Shown: positions 8,132 to 17,165, numbered from the stretch's first letter. The stretch: DNA of 64,000 nucleotides from an uncultured Prevotellaceae bacterium (GCA_947166305.1 CAMVDV010000003.1:44635-108634), one strand, 5' to 3'. A program made the numbers and translations. Notes: generated from the sequence alone by a model not told the origin.

Positions 8132-8638
8132 ATGAAACCAATCGTTAGCATCATCATGGGCAGCACAAGCGACTTGCCCGTGATGGAGAAAGCAGCAAAA
8201 TTTCTCGATGAAATGGGCATTTTTTTTGAAATGAATGCTTTTTCAGCCCATCGCACGCCGCAGGAGGTGGAGGCCTTCGCACGTTCGGCCGAGGAGCGCG
8301 GACTGAAGGTCATCATCGCGGGTGCAGGCATGGCAGCCGCCCTGCCGGGTGTGGTGGCCGCAAGCACCACGTTGCCCGTCATCGGCGTACCTATCAAAGG
8401 GATGCTCGACGGTCTTGACGCCATGCTCTCCATCGTGCAGATGCCGCCGGGCATACCCGTGGCAACGGTCGGCGTGAACGGCGCACAGAATGCGGCAATT
8501 CTTGCTGCGGAGATGCTCGCGCTCAGTGACCCTGACCTTGCAAAGCGGCTCCGCGACTACAAGGAAGGCCTCAAGCAGAAGATCGTGAAGGCCAACGAGG
8601 AGCTCCGCGAGGTGAAGTACAGCTGCAAGACAAACTAA
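8132..8638 (+). CDS. purE: N5-carboxyaminoimidazole ribonucleotide mutase
   Basis: PurE class I converts N5-CAIR to CAIR in de novo purine synthesis, in the cytoplasm. The 168-residue length is typical. Conserved motifs are IIMGSTSDLPVM near the N-terminus, the substrate loop SAHRTP (residues 40-45), AGAGMAAALPGVVA, PVIGVP and the MPPGIPVATVGVNGAQNAA region. It follows the pRiA4b ORF-3 gene by 95 bp with a palindromic element between. No other purine genes are nearby. Confidence 0.97.
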   Translation: MKPIVSIIMGSTSDLPVMEKAAKFLDEMGIFFEMNAFSAHRTPQEVEAFARSAEERGLKVIIAGAGMAAALPGVVAASTTLPVIGVPIKGMLDGLDAMLSIVQMPPGIPVATVGVNGAQNAAILAAEMLALSDPDLAKRLRDYKEGLKQKIVKANEELREVKYSCKTN

Positions 8639-8645
8639 AGGAGCG

Positions 8646-8733
8646 CAAACTAAACACGCTAAGTTGGCAAACTAAACACGTTTAGTTGGCAGATTTAACA
8701 CGTTTAGTTGGCAGATTTAACACGTTTAGTTTG
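8646..8733. repeat. 22-bp tandem array, 4 units (CACGTTTAGTT family)
   Basis: Exact 22-bp units start at 8646, 8668, 8690 and 8712, each containing AACACGTTTAGTTGG or a one- or two-base variant; a decayed fifth unit follows. The array begins 8 bp after the purE stop. The same family recurs at 11553 and 51103. Confidence 0.92.
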
Positions 8734-8887
8734 CCATCTTAACGTGTGCTCTTTGGCATCGCCCGCCTTCGCAGCTGTTTCTGCAAAACAAAAAAGAGAG
8801 AAAAGGAACAGCGCCCGTGCAGTCTTTTGGCTGCCTAACATATCTATATAGACATGGGGCCACGGTCATATCCTGCCCGTTGTTAAT

Positions 8888-10555
8888 ATGGATTTACTCG
8901 ACACCGTCAGCAAAGCAAAGCAAAAAGACGCCGGGGCTTTCGCCTCACTCTATGCGGCATACTATCCCCAGATGCTCGGCGTGTGCATGAACATCATCCG
9001 CGAGGACAAGCAGACTGCCTCCGACCTTGTGCACGACGCCTTCATCCTGGCCTTTCTATCGCTCGACAGCCTCAAGGACAACAGCCGGTTTGGAGAGTGG
9101 CTGACGACCATCGTGAGGAATGTGTCGCTGAAGTACGTCGGCCGAAGGGAGCAGGGCCGACGGCTTTCGGTGGGCTCGCTGAGGGAGGACGATGCCGTGT
9201 TTGCCGCCTCTGCGCCGTCGCCCGAGGAGGAGCTTTACTACAAGGAACTGCTTCAGCTCATCGACCGTCTGCCGGAAGGTTACGGCAAGGTTCTGCGTCT
9301 CTCGGCCGTCGAAGGCTTTTCGCACAAGGAGATAGCCGAGATGCTCGGCATTGCGCCACACAGCTCGTCGTCGCAGTTGTCGCGTGCCAAGCGTCTGCTC
9401 AGGCAGTTGATGAGCCGCCGGACTGTCGGCGTGACGGCCCTCCTGCTGCTTCCCCTCGTGTCGTATCTCGTTTTCAAGAAGAAAGGAAGCCCCCTCCCCG
9501 CTCCCCCTTTGGGGGAGTGCTCCATTGAAGAGCAAGGGGAAAGTCCCCTTTCCCAAAGAGGAGAGGCTTCCGCGGCGAGCTCTTCCCCATCGAAGAAGGT
9601 CGAGAGGGGGCCGGAAACGAATGGCGTCGATTCTGTCCCCGAAACCAGTGAAGACGTCTTTATCACCCGAGTCGAGGACGATTCTGTCGGCATCCAGGTG
9701 GAAGATTCTGCCAAGGAGAGAGACGTCCCGACGCCCGAGCCGACGCCCCACGAAGTCGTCCGCCAGGAGGAGAAACGGCAGTGGCAACTGGCCGTGAGCG
9801 GTAGCTTCGGACAGGCTCAGACGCAGAGCGGAGGCCTTCTTCTCGCCACAAACACGCCGCCATCACCTTCCATCGGCTCGGGTGAGCCGGAGCCCGACGC
9901 ACCTACATACGTCATACCGGAGTACATAAACACGTGGGAGGACTATGCCCGATACCTCCGCTTCCTCTCCTCGAGCACTGCCAACATCCCTGCCGACACC
10001 ATCGCCCTCATCAGCATTGCCGACTACAACACCGGCGAAATAGTTCAACGCGAGCATCACGACGTGCCCATCACCTTCAGTTTCTCGCTTTCAAAACAGA
10101 TAGCAAAGCGCTGGAGCCTTGAGACGGGTCTGCAATACTCGCTGCTCAAGTCCCGTTTCCAGATGGGCGAGAACGGCTACAGCGTCAGCACCCGACAGCA
10201 GGCACACTACCTCGGCGTGCCTTTCCGCGTGGCCTACAATCTGCTTGCCTACCGAAACCTCTCTGCTTACAGCTCGCTCGGCATCACGTTGCACATACCC
10301 CTTGCAGGCAGTCGACAGACGCAGTACATGGTGGGATGGCAGAGCTTCAGTGCAGACAGGCAGTACTTCACGCCCGCTTTGCAATGGCAGACAGGCGTGA
10401 GCTTCGGCCTGCAGTACAGGATTGCACCGCACACCAGTCTCTTTGCCGAGCCCTCCTTCAACTGGTTCATCCCCAACGGAAGCGCGACGCACACGTCCTG
10501 GACAGAGCATCCCTTCATGTTCACCTGCCCATTCGGAGTGAGAGTCAACTGGTAG
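8888..10555 (+). CDS. ECF sigma factor fused to a membrane anchor and beta-barrel-like domain
   Basis: One 555-residue frame joins three parts. Residues 1-175 are a sigma-70 family ECF factor: region 2 contains ASDLVHDAFILAFLSLDSLKD and region 4 contains LPEGYGKVLRLSAVEGFSHKEIAEMLG and SSQLSRAKRLLRQLM. A single membrane segment follows (about 179-195, TALLLLPLVSYLVF), then residues 199-228 from a palindromic element and an acidic linker. Residues 298-555 alternate short beta strands (LETGLQYSLL, SLGITLHIPLAG, FGLQYRIAPHTSLFAEPSF) like an outer-membrane barrel domain. In Bacteroidetes a sigma gene is often followed by a separate anti-sigma or envelope gene, so this looks like a fusion of such a pair. 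How one chain could serve both compartments is unclear. Confidence 0.8.
   Translation: MDLLDTVSKAKQKDAGAFASLYAAYYPQMLGVCMNIIREDKQTASDLVHDAFILAFLSLDSLKDNSRFGEWLTTIVRNVSLKYVGRREQGRRLSVGSLREDDAVFAASAPSPEEELYYKELLQLIDRLPEGYGKVLRLSAVEGFSHKEIAEMLGIAPHSSSSQLSRAKRLLRQLMSRRTVGVTALLLLPLVSYLVFKKKGSPLPAPPLGECSIEEQGESPLSQRGEASAASSSPSKKVERGPETNGVDSVPETSEDVFITRVEDDSVGIQVEDSAKERDVPTPEPTPHEVVRQEEKRQWQLAVSGSFGQAQTQSGGLLLATNTPPSPSIGSGEPEPDAPTYVIPEYINTWEDYARYLRFLSSSTANIPADTIALISIADYNTGEIVQREHHDVPITFSFSLSKQIAKRWSLETGLQYSLLKSRFQMGENGYSVSTRQQAHYLGVPFRVAYNLLAYRNLSAYSSLGITLHIPLAGSRQTQYMVGWQSFSADRQYFTPALQWQTGVSFGLQYRIAPHTSLFAEPSFNWFIPNGSATHTSWTEHPFMFTCPFGVRVNW
9485..9571. repeat. Twin-hairpin palindromic element in the sigma fusion gene (copy 3)
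   Basis: GGAAGCC (9485) pairs with GGCTTCC (ending 9571). Inside, CTCCCCCTTTGGGGGAG and a second GGGGAAAGTCCCC-type hairpin are visible. It is read in frame as GSPLPAPPLGE ... GESPLSQRGEA at the junction between anchor and C-terminal domain. Confidence 0.85.
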
Positions 10556-11336
10556 CGGACGGCCGTTTCTGCAGTAGATACCAGCAGCTTGAGCTGAGGA
10601 AGTTCCTCAGGCAAGGCATGGCGGAGAGGCATCGGGGCAGTCGGCATGGCGGGAGCTTGAACTTCACTTTGTAGTGCGGATTGATGAAGAAGAGCGACCT
10701 GTCTGCAATCGTCAGGCCCGACCTCCCGACAAGCCGCTCGAAGGACTCGATCGTCGTGCGCGTTTCTCTGATTGAAAGCAGTTCCTGGAGGCAATCGTCG
10801 CTCTCGCCTGCCCAGTGGATGATGCCTTTGTAAAGCGGCATGGGCAGGAGGTGGACGAATGGCAGACGGGCGAGAAACCTGTTCCTGCAGATTTGTTGAT
10901 GTCCTCCGAAAGGCATTTGCCAAGCAGGAAACGACACGAAGGCGACGCCGTCTTCGGCCAACAGACTGCTCACGAGCGAGAGCAGACGCGCTTTGTCGGC
11001 CACGTGTTCCACGACGTCGTGGCAGATGATAATGGAGAACTTCTCCCCAGGCTGAAGTCGGAAGATGTCCTGACAGACGAAGCGTCCCTCCGCCTGTGCT
11101 TTTTCAAAGAACTCCCGAGCCTGTCTGATTCGCACGCAAGCGATGTCGATGCCTGTCACTTCAAGCCCTGCCTTGGCGAAGGGAAGCAGATTGCCGCCCT
11201 CGCCACACCCTATCTCCAGCACCTTCTGTCCTGTCTTGATTTCGTGCCAACGGCTGACGTAAGGCATGAAGTAGCGTCGGCTCGTCTCTGCCAACTCGCT
11301 GAAGTAGCGGCTCCGATTGGTGTGTCTGTCCTGCAT
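10545..11336 (-). CDS. Class I SAM-dependent methyltransferase
   Basis: A 263-residue protein with the Rossmann-type SAM site VLEIGCGEGGNLLPFA (motif I, about residues 39-54), an acidic residue at the end of strand 2 (VTGIDIA) and motif IV IIICHDVVEHV. The N-terminus RYFSELAETSRRYFMPYV is typical of methyltransferases that act on small molecules, quinones or cell-surface precursors. The C-terminal third is variable and ends in a basic tail. It converges on the preceding gene and overlaps its 3' end by 11 bp. The substrate cannot be deduced. Confidence 0.85.
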   Translation of the reverse strand: MQDRHTNRSRYFSELAETSRRYFMPYVSRWHEIKTGQKVLEIGCGEGGNLLPFAKAGLEVTGIDIACVRIRQAREFFEKAQAEGRFVCQDIFRLQPGEKFSIIICHDVVEHVADKARLLSLVSSLLAEDGVAFVSFPAWQMPFGGHQQICRNRFLARLPFVHLLPMPLYKGIIHWAGESDDCLQELLSIRETRTTIESFERLVGRSGLTIADRSLFFINPHYKVKFKLPPCRLPRCLSAMPCLRNFLSSSCWYLLQKRPSATS

Positions 11337-11342
11337 ATCTCT

Positions 11343-11395
11343 ATGTTTAAAAGTTAAAAAGTTAAAGGGTTAAAAAGTTAAAGGGTTAAATGGTT
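11343..11395. repeat. AT-rich 16-bp tandem repeat
   Basis: GTTAAAAAGTTAAAGG occurs at 11353-11368 and again at 11369-11384, with a partial third copy. A related stretch is at 5384-5410. It sits between divergently transcribed genes at 11336 and 11669; apart from the array at 11553, I see nothing else in this 332-bp gap. Confidence 0.7.
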
Positions 11396-11552
11396 GGTTC
11401 CGTTTGTCATTAGCATTGATGTCGGGAGCCGACAGATGACTGCACGGATGCAGTTTTCCCAAAGGCGATGCAGTCTTTTGCCTCATCGTCTCATCTATAT
11501 ATAATAATGCCGACAGACAGCAACATTTACATTTTGACAAATTACAATTTTA

Positions 11553-11662
11553 CAACTCAACACGTTTAGTTTGCCAACTCAACACGTTAAGTTTGCCAAC
11601 TCAACACGTTAAGTTTACCAACTCAACACGTTTAGTTTTACAATTAAACACGATTAGTTTTA
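11553..11662. repeat. 22-bp tandem array, 5 units, directly before a start codon
   Basis: Units start at 11553, 11575, 11597, 11619 and 11641. Each is 22 bp and carries CTCAACACGTTTAGTTT or a close variant. The array ends 6 bp before the ATG at 11669 and so forms the whole proximal leader of that gene. Confidence 0.92.
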
Positions 11663-11668
11663 CGAAAG

Positions 11669-14491
11669 ATGAAGAGACTCCTTTGTTTGATAGCGCTTGC
11701 CGGCGGCAGTGCGGCAGCAATGAGCGGGACTGGGCACTCGCTCAAGTTCACGGAAGTATGCGTGGCGAACATCGACCAGACGATTGACTTCTCCTGCAAC
11801 TACGGCAGCTGGGTGGAGGTTTGCAACGATGGCGAGGCCGACGTGACGCTGGACGGATGGTACATCAGTGACGACGCGACGAACCTGACGAAGCATCGAC
11901 TCAGCGGCTACGGCGTGTTGAAGCCGGGCGAATATCGTGTCATCTTCTTCGACCACAATGCAGCCGACGGGGTGTTTGGACCAGACGCATCGAGGCAGGT
12001 GAGGTTTAAGCTCAGCCGGAAAGGCGGGTCGCTCTTCCTCTCGGAGGACGGCACGACGGCTGACCTCTCGCTTTCCTATCCGCCTTCCATCCCGCGATGC
12101 AGCTACGCGAGAGTGCATCTTCAGACCGACGAATGGCAACACCAAGGCTTGCCGACGCCGGGGGAAGCCAACGCCAGTCTGTTCGCGTCGGAGCAGTTGC
12201 CGCCTCCCGAGGTCAGCTGCGACACCCGGCTCTTCACCGAAGCCTTCGACGTCCGGGCCGACATCCCCGCAGGAACGACGCTTCGCTACACCACAGACGG
12301 CAGCACGCCGACGCTCACAAACGGACAGACGAGCACCGACGGCCGCTTCCACATCAGCACGACAACCGTGCTCCGACTGCGTCTGTTCGCTCCCGAAAGG
12401 CTTCCCAGCGGCATCGTCACGCGCACGTATATATATAAGGATAAGGACTACTACCTCCCCATCGTCGCCATTACAACCGACCCGCGAAACCTCTACGACA
12501 GTCAGATAGGCTGTTACGTGGACGGACTGAACGGCATCCAAGGGCGCGGTTCAGCAGGGAAATCGAACCTCAACATGGATTGGGAGCGGCCGGTTAATCT
12601 CGAGCTTTTGACCCCCGAAGGCAGAATGGCGGTCAATCAAGAGGCGAGCTTCGAGGTGGCTGGAGGTTGGAGCCGGCACTTCAAGCCAGCATCTTTCAAG
12701 CTGCAGGCGCGGAAGCTCTACGACGGCAAAGGCGACTTCGGGCACAACTTGTTCCGGGGAAAGCCCCACAACGAGTACAAACAACTGCTCATCAGAAACG
12801 GCGGCAACAACAACCGGACGTATGGCGGGCCCAGAATAATGGATGCCATCACGCAAGAAGTGCTGACAACGAGCGGCTTCTATGTCGATGCGCAGGAGTT
12901 CCAACCGGCTCACGTCTTCATCAACGGCAGTTACCTTGCCATGATGAACATCAGAGAACCGACGGGACGATTCCACGGCGCAGCCAACTACGGCTATGAC
13001 GACGACGAGATGGACGCCTTCGAGTACAGCAGCGGAGGCTATCATCAGAAGGGTGGAACGCGTCAGGCCTTCGACGAGATGGTTCAAGCATCGTATCTTG
13101 CCGACACCGACAAAGGCTTCTCTCACCTTCGGGAGCTGCTCGATCTCGACGAGTTTGTCCGCTACATGGCTTCCGTCTGCTACACTGGCACGGGCGACTG
13201 GCTCCTCAATGACAACAACGTGAAGGGTTACCGCTCTTTAGAAGGCGATGGAAAGTTCCACTTCGTCTTCTTTGATCAAGACCTGACGTGGGAGCACACG
13301 GGCAACGTGGAGGAACTGGACGCCAATGAAATCGTGTATCTTTACCGCAACCTGAAGGAGAACCCGGCTTTCCGGAAGCAATTCGTCACGGCCTACTGCC
13401 TCCTGCATGGCAGCATCTACACCCCCGAACGCTGTCAGCACATCGCCGACAGCGTCTGCCTCCTGGTGAAGGATGCACTGGCGATGGACCGTCGCTCCGC
13501 AGCCACCACCTATCGTGTTCTGCAAGAAACGATGTGGGAAACACGTCATCGGCAGGCACGCATCAGGTCGCTCATGAACGCTTATGCGCTCACCGACAGC
13601 CTCAACACCCGTCTCAGCGCCAACTGTCCCTTCGCACGACTGCAGATTGAAGGCATGGATGTGCCCTTCGCCAGGTTTAGCGGCGTGCTGTTCGGGCCGG
13701 TAAATGTTTCGGCGGATGCTGCCGAGGGCTATCGGTTCATCGGTTGGAAAGACCAGCACGGCCGCTGGCTCAGTCATGAGAAACAGCTGAAGATAACGCG
13801 CGACGGCTGTTACACAGCCATCTTCGACGAGCGGCGCGACAGGACGCTACCGCCCATCTGCATCAACGAGGTCAGTGCTGCCAACGATATCCACGTGAGC
13901 GACTATGGCAAACGAGCCGACTGGCTGGAGCTCTTCAACCGCAGCACGGAGCCGGTGGACGTGGCTGGATGGTACTTCAGCGACGAGAAAGAGGTGCCGA
14001 TGAAGTATCAGATTGATGCTCCCGACGTGGTGAATACGGTCCTGCGACCCGGCGAGAGGATGGTCATCTGGTGCGACGGCAGGTCTTCTCTCGAGGAGCC
14101 TCACCTGCCTTTCAAGCTGAAGAATGCCGACGGAATCCGTCTCTTCCTCACATCGCACGACGGCAAGTGGCAAGACTCCCTGCGTTACGACATGCACTCT
14201 ACGAAGGCATCCGTGGGCAGATATCCCGACGGAGGGAGCAACTTCTGGACATTCTATCGCCCCTCCATCGGCTCGCAAAACGTCCCCACAAGCTATGACA
14301 AGGCTTCCGACTCCATTCCAAACGGCATCTCATCGCCTGCTTCTGCCGAGGACGACGGCTCCGGAACACGCTATTACAGCATCGAGGGAATCCGTTTGAC
14401 AAGACCAAGACAAGGCATCAACATCGTCGTGACGGACGGCAAGGCAGGCAGAACTTTTCTTCTTTCTAAACCAAAATGTTTGGAAAGGTGA
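11669..14491 (+). CDS. CotH kinase family surface protein with lamin-tail domains
   Basis: A 940-residue exported protein. After a signal peptide (MKRLLCLIALAGGSAAAMS) comes a lamin-tail domain (residues 26-150: FTEVCVANIDQT, WVEVCNDGEADVTLDGWYIS), a chitobiase C-terminal-like segment (AGTTLRYTTDGSTPT, about 210-240), then a CotH-type kinase fold (about 255-620). That fold has LLIRNGGNNN, VFINGSYLAMMNIREPTG and HFVFFDQDLTWE; the last holds the metal-binding Asp. A B-repeat-like segment (AAEGYRFIGWKDQHGRW), a second lamin-tail domain (ICINEVSAAN ... DWLELFNRSTEPVDVAGWYF) and the shared tail (YYSIEGIRLTRPRQGINIV) follow. CotH proteins phosphorylate spore-coat proteins in Bacillus; the role in Bacteroidales is not established. 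Confidence 0.85.
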   Translation: MKRLLCLIALAGGSAAAMSGTGHSLKFTEVCVANIDQTIDFSCNYGSWVEVCNDGEADVTLDGWYISDDATNLTKHRLSGYGVLKPGEYRVIFFDHNAADGVFGPDASRQVRFKLSRKGGSLFLSEDGTTADLSLSYPPSIPRCSYARVHLQTDEWQHQGLPTPGEANASLFASEQLPPPEVSCDTRLFTEAFDVRADIPAGTTLRYTTDGSTPTLTNGQTSTDGRFHISTTTVLRLRLFAPERLPSGIVTRTYIYKDKDYYLPIVAITTDPRNLYDSQIGCYVDGLNGIQGRGSAGKSNLNMDWERPVNLELLTPEGRMAVNQEASFEVAGGWSRHFKPASFKLQARKLYDGKGDFGHNLFRGKPHNEYKQLLIRNGGNNNRTYGGPRIMDAITQEVLTTSGFYVDAQEFQPAHVFINGSYLAMMNIREPTGRFHGAANYGYDDDEMDAFEYSSGGYHQKGGTRQAFDEMVQASYLADTDKGFSHLRELLDLDEFVRYMASVCYTGTGDWLLNDNNVKGYRSLEGDGKFHFVFFDQDLTWEHTGNVEELDANEIVYLYRNLKENPAFRKQFVTAYCLLHGSIYTPERCQHIADSVCLLVKDALAMDRRSAATTYRVLQETMWETRHRQARIRSLMNAYALTDSLNTRLSANCPFARLQIEGMDVPFARFSGVLFGPVNVSADAAEGYRFIGWKDQHGRWLSHEKQLKITRDGCYTAIFDERRDRTLPPICINEVSAANDIHVSDYGKRADWLELFNRSTEPVDVAGWYFSDEKEVPMKYQIDAPDVVNTVLRPGERMVIWCDGRSSLEEPHLPFKLKNADGIRLFLTSHDGKWQDSLRYDMHSTKASVGRYPDGGSNFWTFYRPSIGSQNVPTSYDKASDSIPNGISSPASAEDDGSGTRYYSIEGIRLTRPRQGINIVVTDGKAGRTFLLSKPKCLER

Positions 14492-14510
14492 AGAAAAATG
14501 CCTAACTTTG
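14479..14510 (+). promoter_or_regulatory. Promoter for ispG
   Basis: TTTG at 14479-14482, a 20-nt spacer and TAACTTTG at 14503-14510. The -33 box lies within the last codons of the CotH gene. Confidence 0.75.
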
Positions 14511-14525
14511 TGGCGTGAAAGGAAA

Positions 14526-14598
14526 GAAGACCCTCCCCAGCCCTCCCTTAAGGGAGGGAGAAAGTCTCCCCTTTAAGGGGAGATTTAGAGGGGTCTTC
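14526..14598. repeat. Twin-hairpin palindromic element in the ispG leader (copy 4)
   Basis: GAAGACCC (14526) and GGGTCTTC (ending 14598) enclose CCCTCCCTTAAGGGAGGG and TCTCCCCTTTAAGGGGAGA. This is the clearest copy of the design. It lies in the transcribed leader between promoter and start codon. Confidence 0.9.
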
Positions 14599-14618
14599 AA
14601 ATCGTAAATGCTTTTATT

Positions 14619-15797
14619 ATGCGAAGAAAGACTCATGAAGTGAAGATAGGAAAGTTGCGCATCGGCTGCGAAAACCCCGTGGCTGTGCAGAGTATGACCA
14701 CTTGTTCAACGCTCGACACGGATGGTTGCATTGCTCAGGCCATACGCATCATCGAGGCGGGCGGACAGCTCGTTCGCCTCACGACACAAGGTACACGCGA
14801 GGCCGAGAACTTGCGCAACATCAAAGCCGGACTCATCGAACGCGGCTACGGCGACGTGCCACTCTGTGCCGACGTTCACTTTAATCCCAATGTGGCCGAT
14901 GTGGCTGCCACGATTGTCGAGAAGGTGCGCATCAATCCGGGCAACTATGTTGACCCAGCCCGTCAGTTCAAGGCGTTGGAATATACCGACGAAGAGTACA
15001 AGCAAGAGCTGAAAAGGCTGGACGAACGCTTCTGCCGCTTACTTAATATATGCCGCGAACACGGCACGGCCATCCGCATCGGCGTGAACCACGGCTCACT
15101 CTCCGACAGAATCATGTCCCGCTACGGCGATACACCCGCGGGCATCGTGGAGTCGTGCATGGAATTCCTGCGCATCTGCGAGAGAGAACGGTTCGCCGAC
15201 GTCGTGGTCAGCATCAAGGCATCGAACACGGTGGTCATGGTTCAGAGCGTCCGTCTGCTATGTCAGCAGATGGAGCGCGAGGGGATGGACTATCCGCTGC
15301 ACTTGGGCGTGACGGAAGCCGGCGAGGGCGAGGACGGACGCCTCAAGAGCGCCGTGGGCATAGGGGCTTTGCTCATCGACGGCATCGGCGACACCATCCG
15401 CGTCAGCCTCAGCGAGGAACCGGAGAAAGAGATACCGGTGGCGCAAAGCATCCTGCAGGCCGCGCGCGTCCAGATGCACAAGACGGAGTACATCTCCTGC
15501 CCGGGTTGCGGCCGCACGCTCTACGATCTTCAGGACACCATACGCCGCATCAAGGCCGCCGTGGAGGAGAAAGCCCAGACCGATGCTCGCTACAAGACGC
15601 TCAAGATAGGCATCATGGGCTGCATCGTCAACGGTCCCGGCGAGATGGCCGATGCAGACTACGGCTATGTGGGTGCCGCCCGTGGCAAAGTCTCGCTCTA
15701 CAAGAACAAGGAGTGCATCGAGAAGAACATCCCCGAGCAGGAGGCAGTGGAACGCCTCATCGCCTTCATCGACAAGGACCTTCAGGGTAATTCATAG
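14619..15797 (+). CDS. ispG: 4-hydroxy-3-methylbut-2-enyl-diphosphate synthase, compact form
   Basis: IspG (GcpE) is the 4Fe-4S enzyme that makes HMBPP in the MEP isoprenoid pathway. The N-terminal TIM-barrel half has VAVQSMTTC, VRLTTQGTREAENL, CADVHFNPNVA and RIGVNHGSLSDRIMSRYGDTP. The cluster-binding half has CPGCGRTLYDLQ and GIMGCIVNGPGEMADADYGYVGA, which supply three Cys and one Glu. Many Bacteroidetes enzymes are about 600 residues because a large domain is inserted between the halves. Here EEPEKEIPVAQSI passes within about 15 residues to YISCPGCGR, giving 392 residues, so the insertion is absent although the rest is Bacteroidetes-like. All ligands are present and the enzyme should be active. 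Confidence 0.95.
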   Translation: MRRKTHEVKIGKLRIGCENPVAVQSMTTCSTLDTDGCIAQAIRIIEAGGQLVRLTTQGTREAENLRNIKAGLIERGYGDVPLCADVHFNPNVADVAATIVEKVRINPGNYVDPARQFKALEYTDEEYKQELKRLDERFCRLLNICREHGTAIRIGVNHGSLSDRIMSRYGDTPAGIVESCMEFLRICERERFADVVVSIKASNTVVMVQSVRLLCQQMEREGMDYPLHLGVTEAGEGEDGRLKSAVGIGALLIDGIGDTIRVSLSEEPEKEIPVAQSILQAARVQMHKTEYISCPGCGRTLYDLQDTIRRIKAAVEEKAQTDARYKTLKIGIMGCIVNGPGEMADADYGYVGAARGKVSLYKNKECIEKNIPEQEAVERLIAFIDKDLQGNS

Positions 15798-15906
15798 TTC
15801 ACAATTAACTATTCATTTTAACGTCCATAAAAACTTCTTGTTTACTCTTAACATTCCATTATGATTATTTAACGAGGCAGGAGGTGAAGGTTGCGGAATT
15901 CTTCCT

Positions 15907-15914
15907 ACCTTTGC
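15907..15914 (+). promoter_or_regulatory. -7 element for the gene at 15945
   Basis: TACCTTTG at 15907-15914; no clear TTTG at the -33 position. The distance of 30 nt to the ATG at 15945 supports that start. Confidence 0.5.
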
Positions 15915-15944
15915 TGTCGAATTTGTGAAAAAAGGACAGACACA

Positions 15945-16985
15945 ATGAGACAATTAGCCCTTTGCCTCCTGCTTCTGTGGCCCCTTTGGGCTGCCGGCGG
16001 GGAAGAAGACGACACCACCTTTCAGATAGCACGTGTACGCACGCTGCAAGAAGTTTTGATTAAGGCTGAAGAGCCTGCGTGGATAAGAAAGAAACTGAAA
16101 CTCTTCATCCAAAGACGGGAAGAGAACTATCAACGGGAGCCGTGCTTTAGCAAGTATGATTTCTTCTTCCAAGACACAGGCTCCGACCTCCTGCGTGGCT
16201 CCCGACGAACCGTTACAGACTCTCTGACGGCTTATAGGTTCCAGAGCCAAGGCTTGTTGCTCTCGCCTTCAATGGTGCAGATGCGGCAGGACAGCGTCTT
16301 TCAGGTGGCACCCAAACGAAACACAGTCTTTGGCACCGATACAGCTTGCGTAAGCCAGCCCGACAGCGCCTATGTGCGTTGGAATTACCTTGACGAGATG
16401 CTTTACCAGAACCTCATCCGCTCCCTGGACAAGCATTTCCTCAGGCAACATCGTTTTGCTGTAAATGGGGAGTTCGAGCATCCCAATCCCAACGTCGTAC
16501 AGCTTGTCTTCTGGTCAACCAAGTACAAGTTGGACCGTGGATATCTGAACCTCGACACAGCCCGATGCATGGTCTTGGAGGCAGAGCGCCACAGCGGTTT
16601 GGACTGTGTGAAGCATGAGTTCATCAACGGCTTTGCCCTCTGGGCGTTAGGTAGGTTTATAAAGTTTCAGCTAAAGGACTGGACCATTCTGCTGCGTGCC
16701 GCCTATACCAAGGAGGGACAGCCCCAGGAGTTCCAATATCAGTCTATGAGACATTTCGCCTCGTGGAGCGATATGAAGAAGAAACGACGCGAATGGATGG
16801 ATAACAAGACCACTTGCCGAGTCTCACTCCGTCTTCGACCCACTTCCGAAGAGGCTCAGTTCCCCGACCTCATAGACATCTATCCTCCCAAAAGCATCGA
16901 GATAGTAAACTCCAAAAGCCGCCGCTACCAGATGCAGGAACGCCTCAGAAAAGTCCCCAGACAGTACGTCCTGCTGAAGGAGTAA
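15945..16985 (+). CDS. Exported hypothetical protein
   Basis: A 346-residue protein with a signal peptide (MRQLALCLLLLWPLWAAGG). The early segment VRTLQEVLIKAE resembles the strand that ends carboxypeptidase-like domains of Bacteroidetes envelope proteins (LxEVxVxA). The rest is mixed alpha/beta and rich in aromatic and basic residues, with EWMDNKTTCRVSLRLRP near the end. The start at 15945 was chosen over an in-frame ATG at 15891 because that one lies upstream of the -7 element. No function is recognised. Confidence 0.7.
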   Translation: MRQLALCLLLLWPLWAAGGEEDDTTFQIARVRTLQEVLIKAEEPAWIRKKLKLFIQRREENYQREPCFSKYDFFFQDTGSDLLRGSRRTVTDSLTAYRFQSQGLLLSPSMVQMRQDSVFQVAPKRNTVFGTDTACVSQPDSAYVRWNYLDEMLYQNLIRSLDKHFLRQHRFAVNGEFEHPNPNVVQLVFWSTKYKLDRGYLNLDTARCMVLEAERHSGLDCVKHEFINGFALWALGRFIKFQLKDWTILLRAAYTKEGQPQEFQYQSMRHFASWSDMKKKRREWMDNKTTCRVSLRLRPTSEEAQFPDLIDIYPPKSIEIVNSKSRRYQMQERLRKVPRQYVLLKE

Positions 16986-17116
16986 GCTGTTTTCCCAGCA
17001 CATTCCGTGACTGCAACGACGACTATCAAGATGCCCTGAACACCTTTGACGCACAACGCATAATACGACCAAAAGCTCCCGCATCTCACAACGCAGGAGC
17101 CAGAGTGCCCGCACTA

Positions 17117-17165
17117 TGCAACCAATGTTCCATCATCTTACGCAGTCTTCTCTATACCTTAATAT
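17117..17165 (+). repeat. 49-bp direct repeat, left copy, flanking the ATPase gene
   Basis: This 49-nt stretch (starting TGCAACCAAT, ending CTCTATACCTTAATAT) aligns without gaps to 18471-18519 with 42 of 49 identical positions by my hand count. The pair brackets only the AAA ATPase gene and its promoter. Confidence 0.85.

Noticed and set aside
8646..8733. CRISPR array
   Set aside because: The 22-bp units abut each other with no spacers and no cas gene is present; the same holds for the other arrays.
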